Below are positions 34,216 to 45,442 of a stretch of DNA of 64,000 nucleotides, one piece after another (within the stretch, counting starts at the first letter, position 1; each line of letters opens with the position of its first letter). The notes beneath the pieces were generated by a model that made no database searches, was not told the DNA's origin, and saw nothing but the letters and a program-made list of their open reading frames with translations. The stretch spans positions 5,042,001-5,106,000 of the forward strand of contig CM072335.1 of NCBI GenBank assembly GCA_036874045.1, in the 5' to 3' direction. A program made the position numbers and the translations under genes. Source of the DNA: Cymodocea nodosa. Taxonomy: Eukaryota; Streptophyta; Magnoliopsida; Alismatales; Cymodoceaceae.

Positions 34216-35459
34216 GGCAAGTGAGGGTTGGGAGAGATCATGTAAGGGGGGCAGGCAAACTCGCATCAAGGGATTTTTGTGGGGTCGAGGAGAGGTAAAT
34301 TCACACATTAGGGGATTTCCTAGTGATTTCATTAGTGTGAGAGTCGCAAATGACTTATAACTAATTATTCTTTAATTGGATGTAGATGAAATCCATTTAC
34401 ATCTACGTAAATAGGTGGAATCTAAGAATTCATTTCCATCAAAATGAATTCTACCTGTACAAACACTTTTTAAAGTTAATTAGTATGGAAAGTTCAGACA
34501 AAAAAAAATGAAATATCCAAAAAAATAGAATTTTCTATGGGAGTTAGTGCACGACAAAAAATTTAAATAAAAAGTTTGAAAAGTTAAAATTTCTTAAAGA
34601 GATTAATGTACGATGAAATGTTCAAAAAGTTAAAAATCAAAAGAATAAATTATAAAACACTACCTATAATATGTTTAATACATCACTTTTTAATTTAAAC
34701 TTTCAAAAGTAAAACAATATTAATGAAATAAAAAGTACATTTGTTCAAAAGTATAAGGACATCTTCTAAAAAATCATTTCAAATATCTCAACATAAATAA
34801 TATCAAATAGTATTATTATCATCATATCTTTACACTTCTTATCTGTTAATTATTTTTTTTGTTCTTATTCATTTCATATGTACTTTTCTTATTAATTATA
34901 TACTATATCTGTAACATTGAATTCTTTTAACTTATAGATGTATAAGTAAATCTTATCTACCAATCTTAATAAAAAATGCATTTTTAATATTTGTCTACTC
35001 CTAAGAATGGCCATTCTTTGTCTATTTTATTTCTCGTGATTTGTTAAATGTTAACATCATAATGAAATGTTTATGGAAATATGGTCACCAAGCCTATGAT
35101 ATTATACTTGGACGAAATCTTAACATATATTTACTTACATATCATATATCAAAGAAATATGATCAAAGCAAGATTAATCAGACATGCCATGAAGCATATC
35201 AATGGAGATCTTTGAAAAATGTTATTGAGCCTTTAAAATCCAGAAAACAATGGTAGGTATAAGAAAATCAGATAAGATAAACAGAGGAATAACAATGTTA
35301 CTATAAAAATCCAGATACAATAATTAAAACAATGGCAACGACGGTGTAAAGTCAAATAAACAGAGGAATAAAAATGGCAAAATAAACATATCTATAGAAA
35401 GCCAATGTACATAATAAACATAGGAATGAAATCTGACAAAATAGTTTTATCAATAAATG
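34216..35459. other. AT-rich region with no supported gene
   Basis: A small palindrome at 34407-34452 (GAATTCATTT, spacer, AAATGAATTC) may be a MITE remnant. The only longer frame (35041-35256, plus) has no recognisable motif. Nothing else is visible. Confidence 0.4.
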
Positions 35460-35930
35460 TTTCCACAAGTGAGCGATGGTGGCGAACATTCCCGACAGCA
35501 AGTGCGGGAGAGGAGATCGCAAGGGTTCCCAACAGCGAAAGCACGATGAGATGACAGTGAACAAGAACTTGCAGGAAGCTTCAGGCGACAAAGAAACGGA
35601 GAAAGAAAGAAGCTTCGGACGGAGATCCTTCACTATCAGGAAGAAAAGAAGGAAGCAACGGGCTTGGGTGGTGAGTGTTTCGAGCAGTCAGCCTTCTGCA
35701 TTCATTCGGGAGAGAAAGAAACAGAGAAGAAGGAAGCTTCAGGTAGAGATCACTATCGGGAAGAAACGGAGAAGAAGGAAGCGACAAGCTTCGACGGGAG
35801 ACGGGAATGCGTACAATCGGGCGAGGGACGGAATGCAATTTTTCGGGGTCAGACGGTGGGAAAGATTCGGGTGGAAAGGAAATCGTCCCCTTTCATAACA
35901 TTCCTTTCTTGACTTTTCGGTACACACTAA
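35460..35930. other. GC-richer island with imperfect purine-rich repeats
   Basis: Base composition changes sharply from the AT-rich flanks. The words GAAACGGAGAAG(A)AAGGAAG and GAAGCTTC(A/G)G, followed by GAGATC.CTATC, recur near 35590, 35712 and 35765. Several frames stay open on both strands, which is what CG-rich repeats give by chance; one plus frame codes a very basic, Arg/Lys-rich 140-residue stretch without a family motif. It might be an exon, a promoter or the end of a DNA transposon. I cannot decide. Confidence 0.35.
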
Positions 35931-36029
35931 CGTCCGACGGAATTCAGTTACTTTTCTTTTGCATGGTTGAATTCGGTCATGCGCTAACCTCTCCTTTTAG
36001 TGAAAATATACATTCTTATATAACGTAAG

Positions 36030-36470
36030 TTCGCATCTACAAACAATTAATATTTTAATTATTTAGATATTTGAGGATGTTATGCTTAAATATACTGATG
36101 TCTCAAGCAATTTAAGTATATATCTAGAAATAATTCAATATTTTTTTGGTACATATATTTTTCGTGTTAAAAAATGTTTTAAACAATTGAAGCTCTTACT
36201 TAAGAGTGATTTTTGATATTTTAGATAGTTTAAACTTCTACTACAAAGTATTTGATATTTTTCAACATTTTAAAACTTATATATGGTAACATATGATATT
36301 TTAGATATTTGGATATTTATACATTTTATATCCAAAAGAAACATCACAGGAAACTTATATTCCTATTTACAGTATTTTCCTTGTAAATGATTGAACATTT
36401 TAATATCTTTCAAAGAGTTTAAGCTATATTTGATATTTTAATATTTTGAATATTTATTTGTTTCATATTC
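36030..36470. repeat. AT-rich degenerate repeats (GATATTTTAGATA)
   Basis: Variants of TTTGATATTTTAGATATTT recur about every 50-70 bases from 36210 to 36460. No coding signal is seen. Confidence 0.5.
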
Positions 36471-36539
36471 TTTCAGCACCTAACAGTGCGCCCGGAGGTG
36501 TGGTTCTGCTGCCTCAATTCCTTGGCAGCATTTGGTTGT

Positions 36540-36850
36540 TGTTGATGCTCGCTGAACACATATGTGTTATTGATATATGTGTTCTGGCTACAAAATTTCA
36601 TAACACATATGCGTATCAAACATATATGCATTTCTCCGTCAATGATTTTTATATATGTATTTATCAAGTTTGATTAGTGAAATGATTTTATAAATACATG
36701 TATTTGTGAAATATATATACATTTGATTTTGTATATATTTACATCTATCGTATTTGGCTTTACCTACTCATGTATCTGCCTTATCTTCACCAAGCATATA
36801 TGCATTTCCTTTTTACATGTATTTTTCGTTTAATTTCACAAATAAATTTT
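36540..36850. repeat. Repeated ACACATATGTGTT and CATATATGCATTT palindromic words
   Basis: ACACATATGTGT (36556-36567), AACACATATGCG (36602-36613) and CATATATGCATTTC (36621-36634, 36797-36810) are self-complementary or partly so and recur. Function unknown. Confidence 0.5.
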
Positions 36851-36865
36851 ATATATTTATCATTT

Positions 36866-36945
36866 TTCCTCTTTCTTTTTATTCTTTTTCTTTTTCTTTT
36901 TCTTTTTCTTCTTTTTTTTCCTTTTTTATTTTCTTCTTCTCCGTT
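36866..36945. repeat. Pyrimidine tract, (TTTTTC)n and related
   Basis: Long run of T and C with a TTTTTC unit repeated at least four times. The Phe/Leu/Ser-only frames here are by-products. Confidence 0.85.
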
Positions 36946-37370
36946 CGTTCACAGTCGTCCATTGCCCCTCTGGAAATGTTACCGTAGTCACGCAAAGGGT
37001 CGAGACGAGCGAATAATGAGGTTACCGATAGACAGCTATCGTCATCGCAACGTGAAGGGACTAAGTGAGCGAGCAACGTAAAGACTGGGAGGTGGCTCTT
37101 GGGCTCTCGGTTGGCCGAAGCACCGATCCCCCTCTTTCTTTCTTGCTTTTTGCTACCACCGTACATAGAGCGACTGGTGGAATGTGGCGAGTCCGTCGTA
37201 CTCTTGGTCTTTCGATCGACCGAAGCAGTCAACCTCCACCCTTTTCTTTTTGCGGTCCGTCGGTCGACCGGTGCATCACCGAGTGGAATCACGTGTTTCC
37301 GAGTGGAAAAGCAAACAAGGTACAATAGTAACGACAAGCATCAAGGATCAATGTTTTCCACGACACAAGA
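36946..37370. other. GC-richer patch with an internal 105-bp duplication
   Basis: CTCTCGGTTGGCCGAAGCA (about 37107-37125) and CTTTCGATCGACCGAAGCA (about 37210-37228) are related, each followed by a CC-rich run and TTTTGCTA/TTTTTGCG. CGAGTGGAA occurs twice nearby (about 37281 and 37300). CpG dinucleotides are frequent, unlike in the decayed elements. The overlapping frames on both strands have no family motif. It could be upstream sequence of an unseen gene or part of an unrecognised transposon. Confidence 0.35.
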
Positions 37371-37782
37371 GGAGATGAGAAATGCAGGTACTTTTATGGT
37401 GATAGTGTTTTTATATGATTTTGAATTTAAAATTTTTACTCTCACAATAAAGTAGAAAAACTAAACATATATGCACAATAATTTTTTTTTTTATAAGGAT
37501 CGATGTATGAAAAAACAATTAATCATTATTTTGCATTATATATATATTACCATAACAAAATGCAAGTGCTTCTACTTAGCTCACAAATCACAACCCCCTT
37601 ATTCTCTTGAAAGTGCACCACTGAAACCATACATCACTCCCATCTTACAAGATAATACTAATCAAAGCAAAACAAAGGACTTAACCAACCAACCTCAATA
37701 ACACGACATTGTAAAATATATATGATGTACGTCCATTACCATTACTAATTACTACCACCTTTCATTCTCTCACTCAGAATAT
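37371..37782. other. 3' flank of the acidic-protein gene
   Basis: AT-rich sequence downstream (minus strand) of the stop codon. The transcript end must lie here, but I cannot single out the poly(A) site. Candidates are AATAAG at about 37600-37606 and AATGCAAAATAATG at about 37525-37540 on the minus strand. Confidence 0.4.
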
Positions 37783-38933
37783 CTACTCCTTCCTCTCCAC
37801 GGCCGGAGCTTCCTCGATCACTGCATCTCCTTGAGCAGAGGCGGCAGCCTCTTCCTTCGCCGGCCCGGCGTCCTCCTGCACCTCTTCTTTCGGTGCCTCC
37901 ACCACATCTTCCTGATGATCAGTTACCTGCTCTTGTGCCACCTCCTCCTTCCGATCCGATTCTTCTTCCTTCACCTCCTCGGCTGCGGGTTCTTCCTTCT
38001 TCTCCTCTTTTGCTGGTTCCACCGGCTTCTCTTCCTTCGGTACAGCTGGCTCTTCCGTCTTCTCCTCTGCGACTATTTCGTCAGTAGTGACCGGCGCTGC
38101 CTTTTGCTCTTCAACCACTTTGTCGGTCTTGGACTCGGGTGGAACTTCCACTGCCTCAGCTGTGGTCTCCTTGGAGTGTTCATCGATAACCGGTGCGGTT
38201 TCCTTCTTCGGTGGCTGTTCTTCTCCGGGCGCTTCTGGCTCGGTGGCTTCAACTTTTGTTGGCTCCTGAGAACCGTCGACGGTTGGCTCCGTGAAGGCCT
38301 TGGTGGAAGATTGGACCTGCAAGATCGTACAAATGCGGAAATATTTATTTGCTTAGTTTAGCAGAAATTGGAGCATAATTATAGCTTGAAAGTTACAACA
38401 ATATTTTATTTGATGATGGTAGTATTTTTTATGTTCAAATTTAGGATTTCATCCTTTATCTATATATATATATGTATGACCAATTATATTATCTTGATGG
38501 TAACCAACTGTAATAATTTAATTAATTAACTAAGAGCAAAGTAAAAATTACTACTATTATAAAAAAAAAACTGCTTGTTGGGTAAAGATTATTATAATTG
38601 AAAAGAAATTAAGGACTTCTAGGATGCTAGCTGCTTGCCATTAATTCATATAAGACCTCTATAATGATTTATCTGCAGAAACCATTTCACCTGCATGCTT
38701 ACTAATTAATTTGTTTGATTTCAAGCTACTAAATGATGTGCAGTCGATCAAAGATCAAATATATGGATGTAAATAGATGAAACGGTGCAAGAAGCAGATG
38801 ATTATTGTTTCATTCTGGTATGAAACATATACAGAATAGTAAAAACTGAATGGTGGAATCAAACCACGCTATATCATCACTAGCTAGCTAGCTTGTGATG
38901 AACCATTTGCATGAGTACCTCAACAGTTGCCAT
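37783..38933 (-). CDS. Acidic Glu/Pro/Ala-rich protein, Hev b 5/pKIWI501-like
   Basis: Two exons on the minus strand. Exon 1 (38933-38919) codes MATVE; the 602-base intron (38918-38317) has GT (GTACTC) and AG (TTGCAG) borders; exon 2 (38316-37783) codes the rest to a TAG. The product is about 182 residues, dominated by Glu, Ala, Pro, Val and Lys, with no Cys, Trp, Tyr or Leu and a single Phe (residue 13). It is therefore expected to be acidic, heat-stable and disordered; no signal peptide or membrane segment is visible. The N-terminus of the form MA(T/S)VEV, one early small hydrophobic patch, then EE-P-A-rich sequence is the pattern of the rubber latex protein Hev b 5 and kiwifruit pKIWI501, whose biological role is not well known. 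The ATG at 38933 was chosen because it splices in phase onto exon 2 and gives this family N-terminus. The intact frame, high GC and TATA box mark it as a working gene. The weak point is that such low-complexity proteins are hard to assign by sequence alone. Confidence 0.85.
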
Positions 38934-39036
38934 TGGAGATGAATTAAAAGAGAGAAGGTTGGTTACTGCTGATAGCTGAAGGAGGGTGGGGTGACTACTT
39001 TCTGCGAGGTTACGTTGAAGAGAGGGATCGGCCACA

Positions 39037-39046
39037 CTATATATAG
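39037..39046 (-). promoter_or_regulatory. TATA box of the acidic-protein gene
   Basis: CTATATATAG lies about 105 bases upstream of the ATG, in a GC-richer context. A transcription start about 30 bases downstream would give a leader of roughly 75 bases. Confidence 0.75.
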
Positions 39047-39061
39047 TGGTGCCGTTGGGTG

Positions 39062-39085
39062 GGAAGAGAGAGAGAGAGAGAGAGA
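39062..39085. repeat. (GA)n microsatellite in the promoter
   Basis: About 11 GA units directly upstream of the TATA box; on the gene strand it is a CT tract. Such tracts are common in plant core promoters and may bind GAGA-type factors. Confidence 0.85.
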
Positions 39086-42000
39086 TGATGGTGTGTTGGG
39101 TTACCTGCTAACTCTGGCACATCAGATCTGACATGCACCCCAATAAAAGAGATAGATTAGGATAGTTGGGATCTGGAAAGGGCCAATGCAAACGAGGGGA
39201 GGCCATTTCCCAACAGCTAGATCATGCATATGCATCATCTCCCATGCAACATGGGACCGATGGTAGTGGAGAATATGTGTGGTGTTTTGTGCAGTAGGGA
39301 CTGTGGGTGACCGTTTGATTGGGCCACGCATGTGCCTTGGACAACCTGGTTCGGCTGTGTACCATCAAAGACTTCACTTTTCTTCTGCACGTACTGATCA
39401 ATTATGCATATCCATCCACAGCTAGCTAGCTGGTCATCAAGAAAAGTTCAATGCCGATGAGTGATCGATAATGGAGAATAATATGATGAGGGGTTTTGCA
39501 GTATCCAGGGTAGGAATTGTAGTTGGTCTGATCCAGAAAGTTTTAGATTTAAATTTAGGTAAAAACACTATTATTATAGAAAAAATAACATTTCTTAGAA
39601 TAATATTCTATCGTTAATGACTTGCCAAAGAGTATTTTCTAGTTGTGATTGTTCAATTAATTAGAAGTTGCGATACTCATACTCTCTTTTAGTCACAAAA
39701 CTAACATTATCATTATAAAAATGCAAGAATGAGAATTTTTAACCATATATATATAAGAAAAGAGATATTTACTCAATGCCAATTGGAAACAATTAATTGG
39801 GAGGCTTATTAATTTGATTTTCATGGATGTAAGCATTGTGCAATGGTAATTAATTGTTTGAGAAGGCTGTCAGTCAGACGGAGTTGATAGCTCCTAAACA
39901 AGAATACTACGTACTATCAATCGGAGTGTAAAGATTATTGACCGTATGTGTGCTTCAAATTAATTGATTGTTGTGATGACCTCGTTAATTTTATTATTTC
40001 ACCGGCAGATCTCGTTGGTCCCTTTTGATATTGATTATTTCAATCGACATACGAAAATAAGCTGATACTTCCAAAAAAAATTGAAAACTCTGTTTTTTCT
40101 TATTTAGCATTTTCAATTCAAAATACAGCTTTTTAAGTTGTAGTATAGAAATAAACTAGCCTATAAATTAATAATATGTTTTATAGCGATTCTTGAAAAA
40201 TGTTAACGTACTTCTATATATACTTTAGTTGAAATAATCATTGTCAAATGAATCCTTTATCTTTTAATATGTACGTTTAGGTTGAGAATGCAAATATTTC
40301 TTAATATTCCATCTCAAAGAGAGCATGGATGGTTCATTCTAATGAGGTAGATTCCTCTACGTCCATTTTATTGTCTTCATGTAAAATAATTAATTGGTAT
40401 GATACATAGACTTGTAGTTCATTATAAGTTACACGTCATAACTTGCTGATGTAGTACATGCAAGCACAGTAATTTGAGACAACTTCACGAAAACGACATG
40501 GATATGTATTAACTAGCACAAAGATTTTTCATGTACATACTGTCTAAAATTCATGGAAAGTTGGAAATATCATCAAACTTTTCACTCTTACCACTTTTTA
40601 GTTTCATATATGCCATTGTGTTAAGAGGTAAAGTTTAAACTAAAGGATTTTCCTTAGTGTCATTAGTTTTAGATGTTAGCTAATTAAACTAATTTCCCTT
40701 CCATCTCTGATCTCTTTCTCTACAAATCTTGGAATTAGGAATTTTCTAGCTCCATTCCTCTTCCTCCTACTCCTTGAACACTACCTTATATTTATTTCTT
40801 TAGGATCTTCATGATTGTCCATCTCTAACTCCACGCCTATTTTCTTCTCAAAGATTGATTCCACGCCTACCCTCTGCATCATTTGTATTTTCAAAATTTC
40901 ATGTCAATCAAAACCTTTGCAGGCATAGATCAATCAGCAGTATTGATGTATCATGATCAGCCCCAAGAAAACCTGTAGGTGCATGCGTGCGTACTTTGCA
41001 TGCATGTTTCCTCCAATCATGAATCATGAGACCGATTCTTTTGGAGCTTTGCTCCCAGACACGCCCATCCCTGGACTCACCTATTTCGATCCAAGCCATG
41101 GACGGTGCTCTCATGAACCTCCACTCCAATATATGATAGACATAAAGAGTTGGCAGAGCTCCGTCGACGTACATCTGTGTATGGCCATTTCAATTTGCGG
41201 GGTCCATCGGCACATGTCCAATCCCTCGGAATCATGAATGTCGTGGGTCGCAAATGAAACCCTGGGATTGTGATCGAATTCTTCCCTGATTTAATTTGTT
41301 TTTCTTGCTTCCTTCCCTTTGGACGTGCGTGTGACTTTAATTAAATCAAGACACGCATACTGATTATTGCAAACTTTAACATACGCTTCCATCATGCAAG
41401 CATGTGCCTCCCAATTAAGTCCACTTGCATGTGCTACGTCTTTTGAGGGAAAGGGAAGACGTAATTGGCAACTGTTGTGCCACCCAAACATTAGTTGCAA
41501 GTTTCAACACCTTCAGGTGAAAGCGTGAAGATTTTAGGACACCCCAAATTAACGTGATGGAACATGCGTGAACCAATTAATCCAAGCAGCAGATCTAGTC
41601 AATTAAAATTGTTCGGATTCGTACTTTTTCCATCAGAATTGAAATCTCAATATTTAAAAAATTTGAAAGAGTGATGAAAATATGATGGACAGTGATAAAT
41701 TGAGACATTCAAGAATCAATCGCTGACCGTGAGTAATGTTTTTACAATATTGTGTGATTTTTCTTCCCCCTTTTTGATGCCACTATATGGTTGTATAGAT
41801 ATTTTTTCTAAATTTCTTTTCGATTGTTAGATCATTATTGTGTTGTGCAATTCAAATATGGGAATGCGATCGTTCCGAAAAATACAAATAACTGTTGACT
41901 ACCATAAATCACAAGCCATTGATAAGATAGCTAGATACGATTTTTAACCGTTGAAGCAGTGTAAACTAGTCGATGACGAAAGCTAGGTACCTCCATCTTT

Positions 42001-42345
42001 TCCCATTCCATCTTCGGAATAAGTTCAAATAGGAATGGCATGCAAATGGATCAGATAAACTTAAACCAGTGAGTCCGTATATAAAGATTCAGACCTCATG
42101 TACACTTATACCTCATGAAAATAATAGATCCAGGTCCAACGAGTCCTCTAAAAATATCATTTATTATTTACGTATTTAACTTAACTATTAACAACTATGA
42201 AGAATAAAGATCTCTACTTATTTCTAATAATCAGTTTATATACTAAAAATATGATCCAATATTATTTTTCCTGTTAAATAAGGTTCAAAACATTAATATA
42301 TTACTAATTAATTATCATCAAAATCAATATTTTTCCTTCTAATAC
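39086..42345. other. Upstream intergenic region without a supported gene
   Basis: Contains GCTAGCTAGCT-type words (39420-39430, also 38881-38890 in the intron), many CATGCA words and a locally GC-richer stretch at 40950-41480. Frames there (for example 40953-41237 plus and 41174-40908 minus) overlap on opposite strands and show no family motif. It has no LTR, primer site or transposase and is probably true single-copy intergenic DNA. Confidence 0.45.
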
Positions 42346-42656
42346 TGATGGACAGCCCAACAACTTACCCAAGGAGGACATATGGCAAGAACGCAATGTA
42401 GAATATGAATAGTCGATAAATAGTTGTCATGTATGAGACCTTGGACGAGGAGACACCTCGACCACCCAACCACCTGCAAGCCTTTAGTGATCTTCGTCTG
42501 TTGGGTTTCCATTAGAGCCTATAGCTAACCTTGACATGTGGATCAAGGAGACAATATCTTTTCTTGATAACTAGTCTAATCTCATTGAGCAACTTGTTTC
42601 CTAGTGGATTCCAGGTAAACTCTCCCTATACTTGGTGCATTCCCTGTTCTACGTCA
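42346..42656 (+). repeat. Short gypsy-type 5' LTR
   Basis: Starts TGATGGACAGCCCAACAAC and ends CTACGTCA two bases before a primer site. At about 311 bp it is the size of LTRs in the Reina branch of plant chromoviruses. The start is inferred from the TG and the size only. No partner LTR was found. Confidence 0.5.
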
Positions 42657-42658
42657 AG

Positions 42659-42670
42659 TGGTATTAGAGT
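42659..42670 (+). other. Primer-binding site, tRNA-iMet type
   Basis: TGGTATTAGAGT follows the LTR and differs from TGGTATCAGAGC by two transitions. Confidence 0.7.
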
Positions 42671-42729
42671 CAAAGTTTTCGATCTCAACATTGGACTACC
42701 TAATATTTCTTCCCTTGATTACTAGCATC

Positions 42730-43030
42730 ATGCCTCACTATGTTATCCATGTCAAGTTCGATGAGCTTTAATCCTCCATGGAGAGGTTAATGACCATGGT
42801 CAAGTAGATGGCCATCAACCAAGCTCTACCCCCCCTAACACAACTATTGTCATGAAGTTTTTCTCAAAAGTTGAGGAAATCCTTGTCGACACCAAAGAAT
42901 TCAATCTCTAATCAGCTTGTCTCATAATCCTTGGTTAGAAAGCTAGTAGTCTCTCACCCACCAACAGAGCTTCGCACAATAGTCGTCGCCCTTCAATGTT
43001 CAATGGCTCACATTCACTCTTGATGAGTTT
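42730..43030 (+). pseudogene. Chromovirus-type gag start (broken)
   Basis: From the ATG at 42730 the reading (VKFDEL, then SSMERLMTMV and MAINQALPP) has the short charged leader of plant chromovirus gag. Stops follow within a few tens of codons and nothing further downstream can be assigned. The call rests mainly on the LTR and primer site before it. Confidence 0.4.
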
Positions 43031-43479
43031 TCAATTGTGTGAGGTATTGCCTCTCTCAACTCCATTTACTTGAGCCTCTTATGTAGGGTTTGCTCCTCGC
43101 TTGAGAGTCTTTTCTTTCAAACTTTACCATTACTCCATGACATGATGCTTCATCTTCTACAATGTTACTTCAACAGTACTCTCCTATTGTCACATGTTGG
43201 TATTGCTTACTAATTGATGTGTTCCTTTACTGTCTTGACTACATGTTCACTTTGCTCACTAACTTATGTGTCCCTTTCTTATCCCAACTTTAAGTTGCTC
43301 ACCTACAACCTTTCCTCTTCTACAACTATCAATGTTCCACTTTCCTACCTACCTAATAAATGGATTGACTTTGAACAATGTTATTGTAGTGTCGATATGA
43401 GCATCCCTTTGGTTGTGATGCTTCATGTCCTTTAAACCTTAGCTATGTTAACTCACCACATGTAAATCAACCTCACATG
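43031..43479. other. No gene seen
   Basis: Pyrimidine-rich stretch between the plus-strand LTR-gag fragment and the minus-strand chromovirus pol. The frame at 43214-43435 has no motif. Confidence 0.4.
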
Positions 43480-45285
43480 AGATATAACATTCTCTCCCAC
43501 CTAATTCATCATCTCCTTCAACAACTTTGTGAAATTTTTGATGAGATCTTCGAACTACTAGATTGTGGTGTCCTCTCAGGTCACCTCCTCTAGTGGTTGG
43601 CTCTCCCATTGCACTAGGAAGAGCGTCTATCTATTCTTCCAACTATGACCCTCAACTTGCTTGTTAAGGATTGTTGTCAGCTTTCTATTGAACTCCTTTT
43701 GAACTTGGGCTAGTGTATGGTATAACTTTCCTTTCAAGGCATCTTCTAAGTCATTATGAAAAGATTTAAGGAAACTAATGTTGAAGACTAGGTGAAGTTT
43801 CAACCTATCAGGAAACTTCAACTAATAGGCTAGCTTCCCAACCCATCTCTTTACAACAAAGGGTCCTTTGTAACGTTGCACCAATGAGTGGTGTACCTCC
43901 CTCTTGTAGATCTTCTTTAAGATCTGCAAAGTCAACCTAAGTAGAACCTTGTCGCCCACATCAAATTCTAGTAGCTTATGACTTTGGTCTATCCATTTCT
44001 TCATCTTCTCTTATGTCATCTACAAGCAATCTTAGGCCTCTTTCAAGCTATCTTGTCGACTCCTTATGAACTAGTAGTTTGTTGGACACCAATCTTATCT
44101 ATTCTTTGCAAGCTCATGTGGAGTTAGGGGTTAACAACCTATTGCTAATTCGAAAAGACTCTTCCCTACCAATGAGTTTGGATGAAGGTTGTGACAAATT
44201 TGGGTAACATTCAATAGTTGAACCTAATTCTCTTAGTTGGTCATTATGAAGTGTCTTAAGTATTCCTCTAGAAAAGCATTGATCTATTCTATCTACTTGT
44301 CAAACTATTGATGGTTCGCTATAGAAAAGTTGAGCTAGGTTCCAAACATTTCAAATAGTACTCTCCAAAATCTTCTTGTAAAGTGAGCATCTCTATCACT
44401 CACAATGTCCTTAGGAAGCCTTAGTACCAAGTGATATTCTAGATGAATAGCCTTTTTGTCATCTCCAAAGTATACTCCTTTGGTACTATAATAAAGATAA
44501 TGTACTTTAATAAACTATCAACCACCACCATAATTGATGTGCACTTCGATGCTTTCAATAGTCTATATATGAAGTCCATGAAGACACTCTTCCATGACTT
44601 CTCTAGAATGGATAGGGGTTGTAGCAAGCCTACCACCCTTCTTATCTCAGTTTTGTCTAGTTGACACACTAGACAAGTGTGGACGTAGCGATCCATGTCC
44701 TTCTCTATTTCCAGCCAGTAGTAGCTCAAGTTCAAGAGCACCATGGTCCTCTCTTGACCTAGATGACTTGCTCACTACAAATCATGCATATTGTGCAATA
44801 GCTCCTTTTGAAGTTTGTTAGTTTTGGTACATATTGCCATAGACAAGATGACTCCTTCCTCTTCCTAGAAGCATCATATTGTCTCATCTTAGACTTGTTG
44901 TAGGAGTTTTACTAAGGCAACATCTTGTGTTGTCTCTTCCTTTATCTTTGCTAGTATGTTACCTTCCACTAGTGATATGTTAACCTTTACAGGTTCTAAG
45001 TTGACTCTTTGACTCAGTACATCAACAACATTGTTGGATTTTCCTAACTTATACTATAATTGAAGGTTGAACTCAGCTAAAAAGTCTTGCCATAGAGCTT
45101 GTTTTGACATCAACTTCTTCTGCCTCTAGAAATAGCTCGTTGTCTTGTTGTTTATGTAAATGACAAACCTTGACCCTAAGAGGTAATGTCTCCACACCCT
45201 TAAACAATGTGCATCTACTATCATTTCTCTCTCATGGACCTTTTGTGCTGAAAGGGATCAAGTAGTAAATCAAATTACTTTTTCT
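43480..45285 (-). pseudogene. Chromovirus (Reina-like Ty3/gypsy) pol 3' part: RNase H, integrase, chromodomain
   Basis: In minus-strand order, the RNase H end lies at 45260-44990 (MIVDAHCLRVWRHYLLGSRF, then ALWQDFLAEFNLQ). The integrase zinc finger and core are open at 44744-44439 (YYWLEIEKDMDRYVHTCLVC, MDFI, IMVVVDSLLKYIIFI). The C-terminal GPFVVKRWVGKLAY block is at about 43865-43824 and KLHLVFNISFLK at about 43803-43768. A chromodomain follows (VQWESQPLEEVTWED, about 43605-43561), which in these elements steers integration to heterochromatin. Stops and frameshifts are many. RT, protease and gag are missing upstream of 45285. Confidence 0.82.
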
Positions 45286-45289
45286 AATA

Positions 45290-45442
45290 CCCTTTTGTGC
45301 TTATGGGAATGCTAACTAAGTATGAATTAAATCAAGAAAAGTATAGAACTAAATTTAAGGAAATGAGAATGGTTATGCCAATATTGAGTTCTCATAGAGA
45401 ACCTTCTAAGGAAGTGCTTATAGGAATTTTACAAGAGAACTA
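45290..45442 (+). pseudogene. Fragment of the plant-transposon ORF
   Basis: The plus strand reads ELNQEKYRTKFKEMRMVMPI, then LSSHREPSKEVLIGILQENY. This parallels EMNREMYVMEINKMRIATSM, then LSSHDEHSKTVHTEILKEMY in the minus-strand ORF at 12.25-12.54 kb. It breaks at 45442, where an LTR starts; the open frame runs on to 45587 only by chance through that LTR. Confidence 0.65.

Noticed and set aside
34030-34332. 100-codon minus frame rich in His, Leu and Cys
   Set aside because: It is produced by the 68-bp minisatellite.
35476-35912. Basic plus-strand frames and their minus-strand counterparts as genes
   Set aside because: Several frames are open at once over an imperfect purine-rich repeat, with no domain, splice or promoter support.
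36754-37081. Phe/Leu/Ser-rich frames as a membrane protein
   Set aside because: The 'membrane' stretch is the translation of a TTTTTC pyrimidine tract.
38317-38322. A start just inside the intron end (TTG) for the acidic protein
   Set aside because: The bases are the intron's TTGCAG acceptor; splicing to the ATG exon at 38933 gives the family N-terminus.
37831-38361. Long frames on the strand opposite the acidic-protein gene
   Set aside because: They are antisense shadows of a low-complexity GC-rich coding exon; the minus frame has splice sites, a TATA box and a family N-terminus.
40908-41500. Frames of 64-94 codons as genes
   Set aside because: They overlap on opposite strands, have no motif and no clear codon bias.
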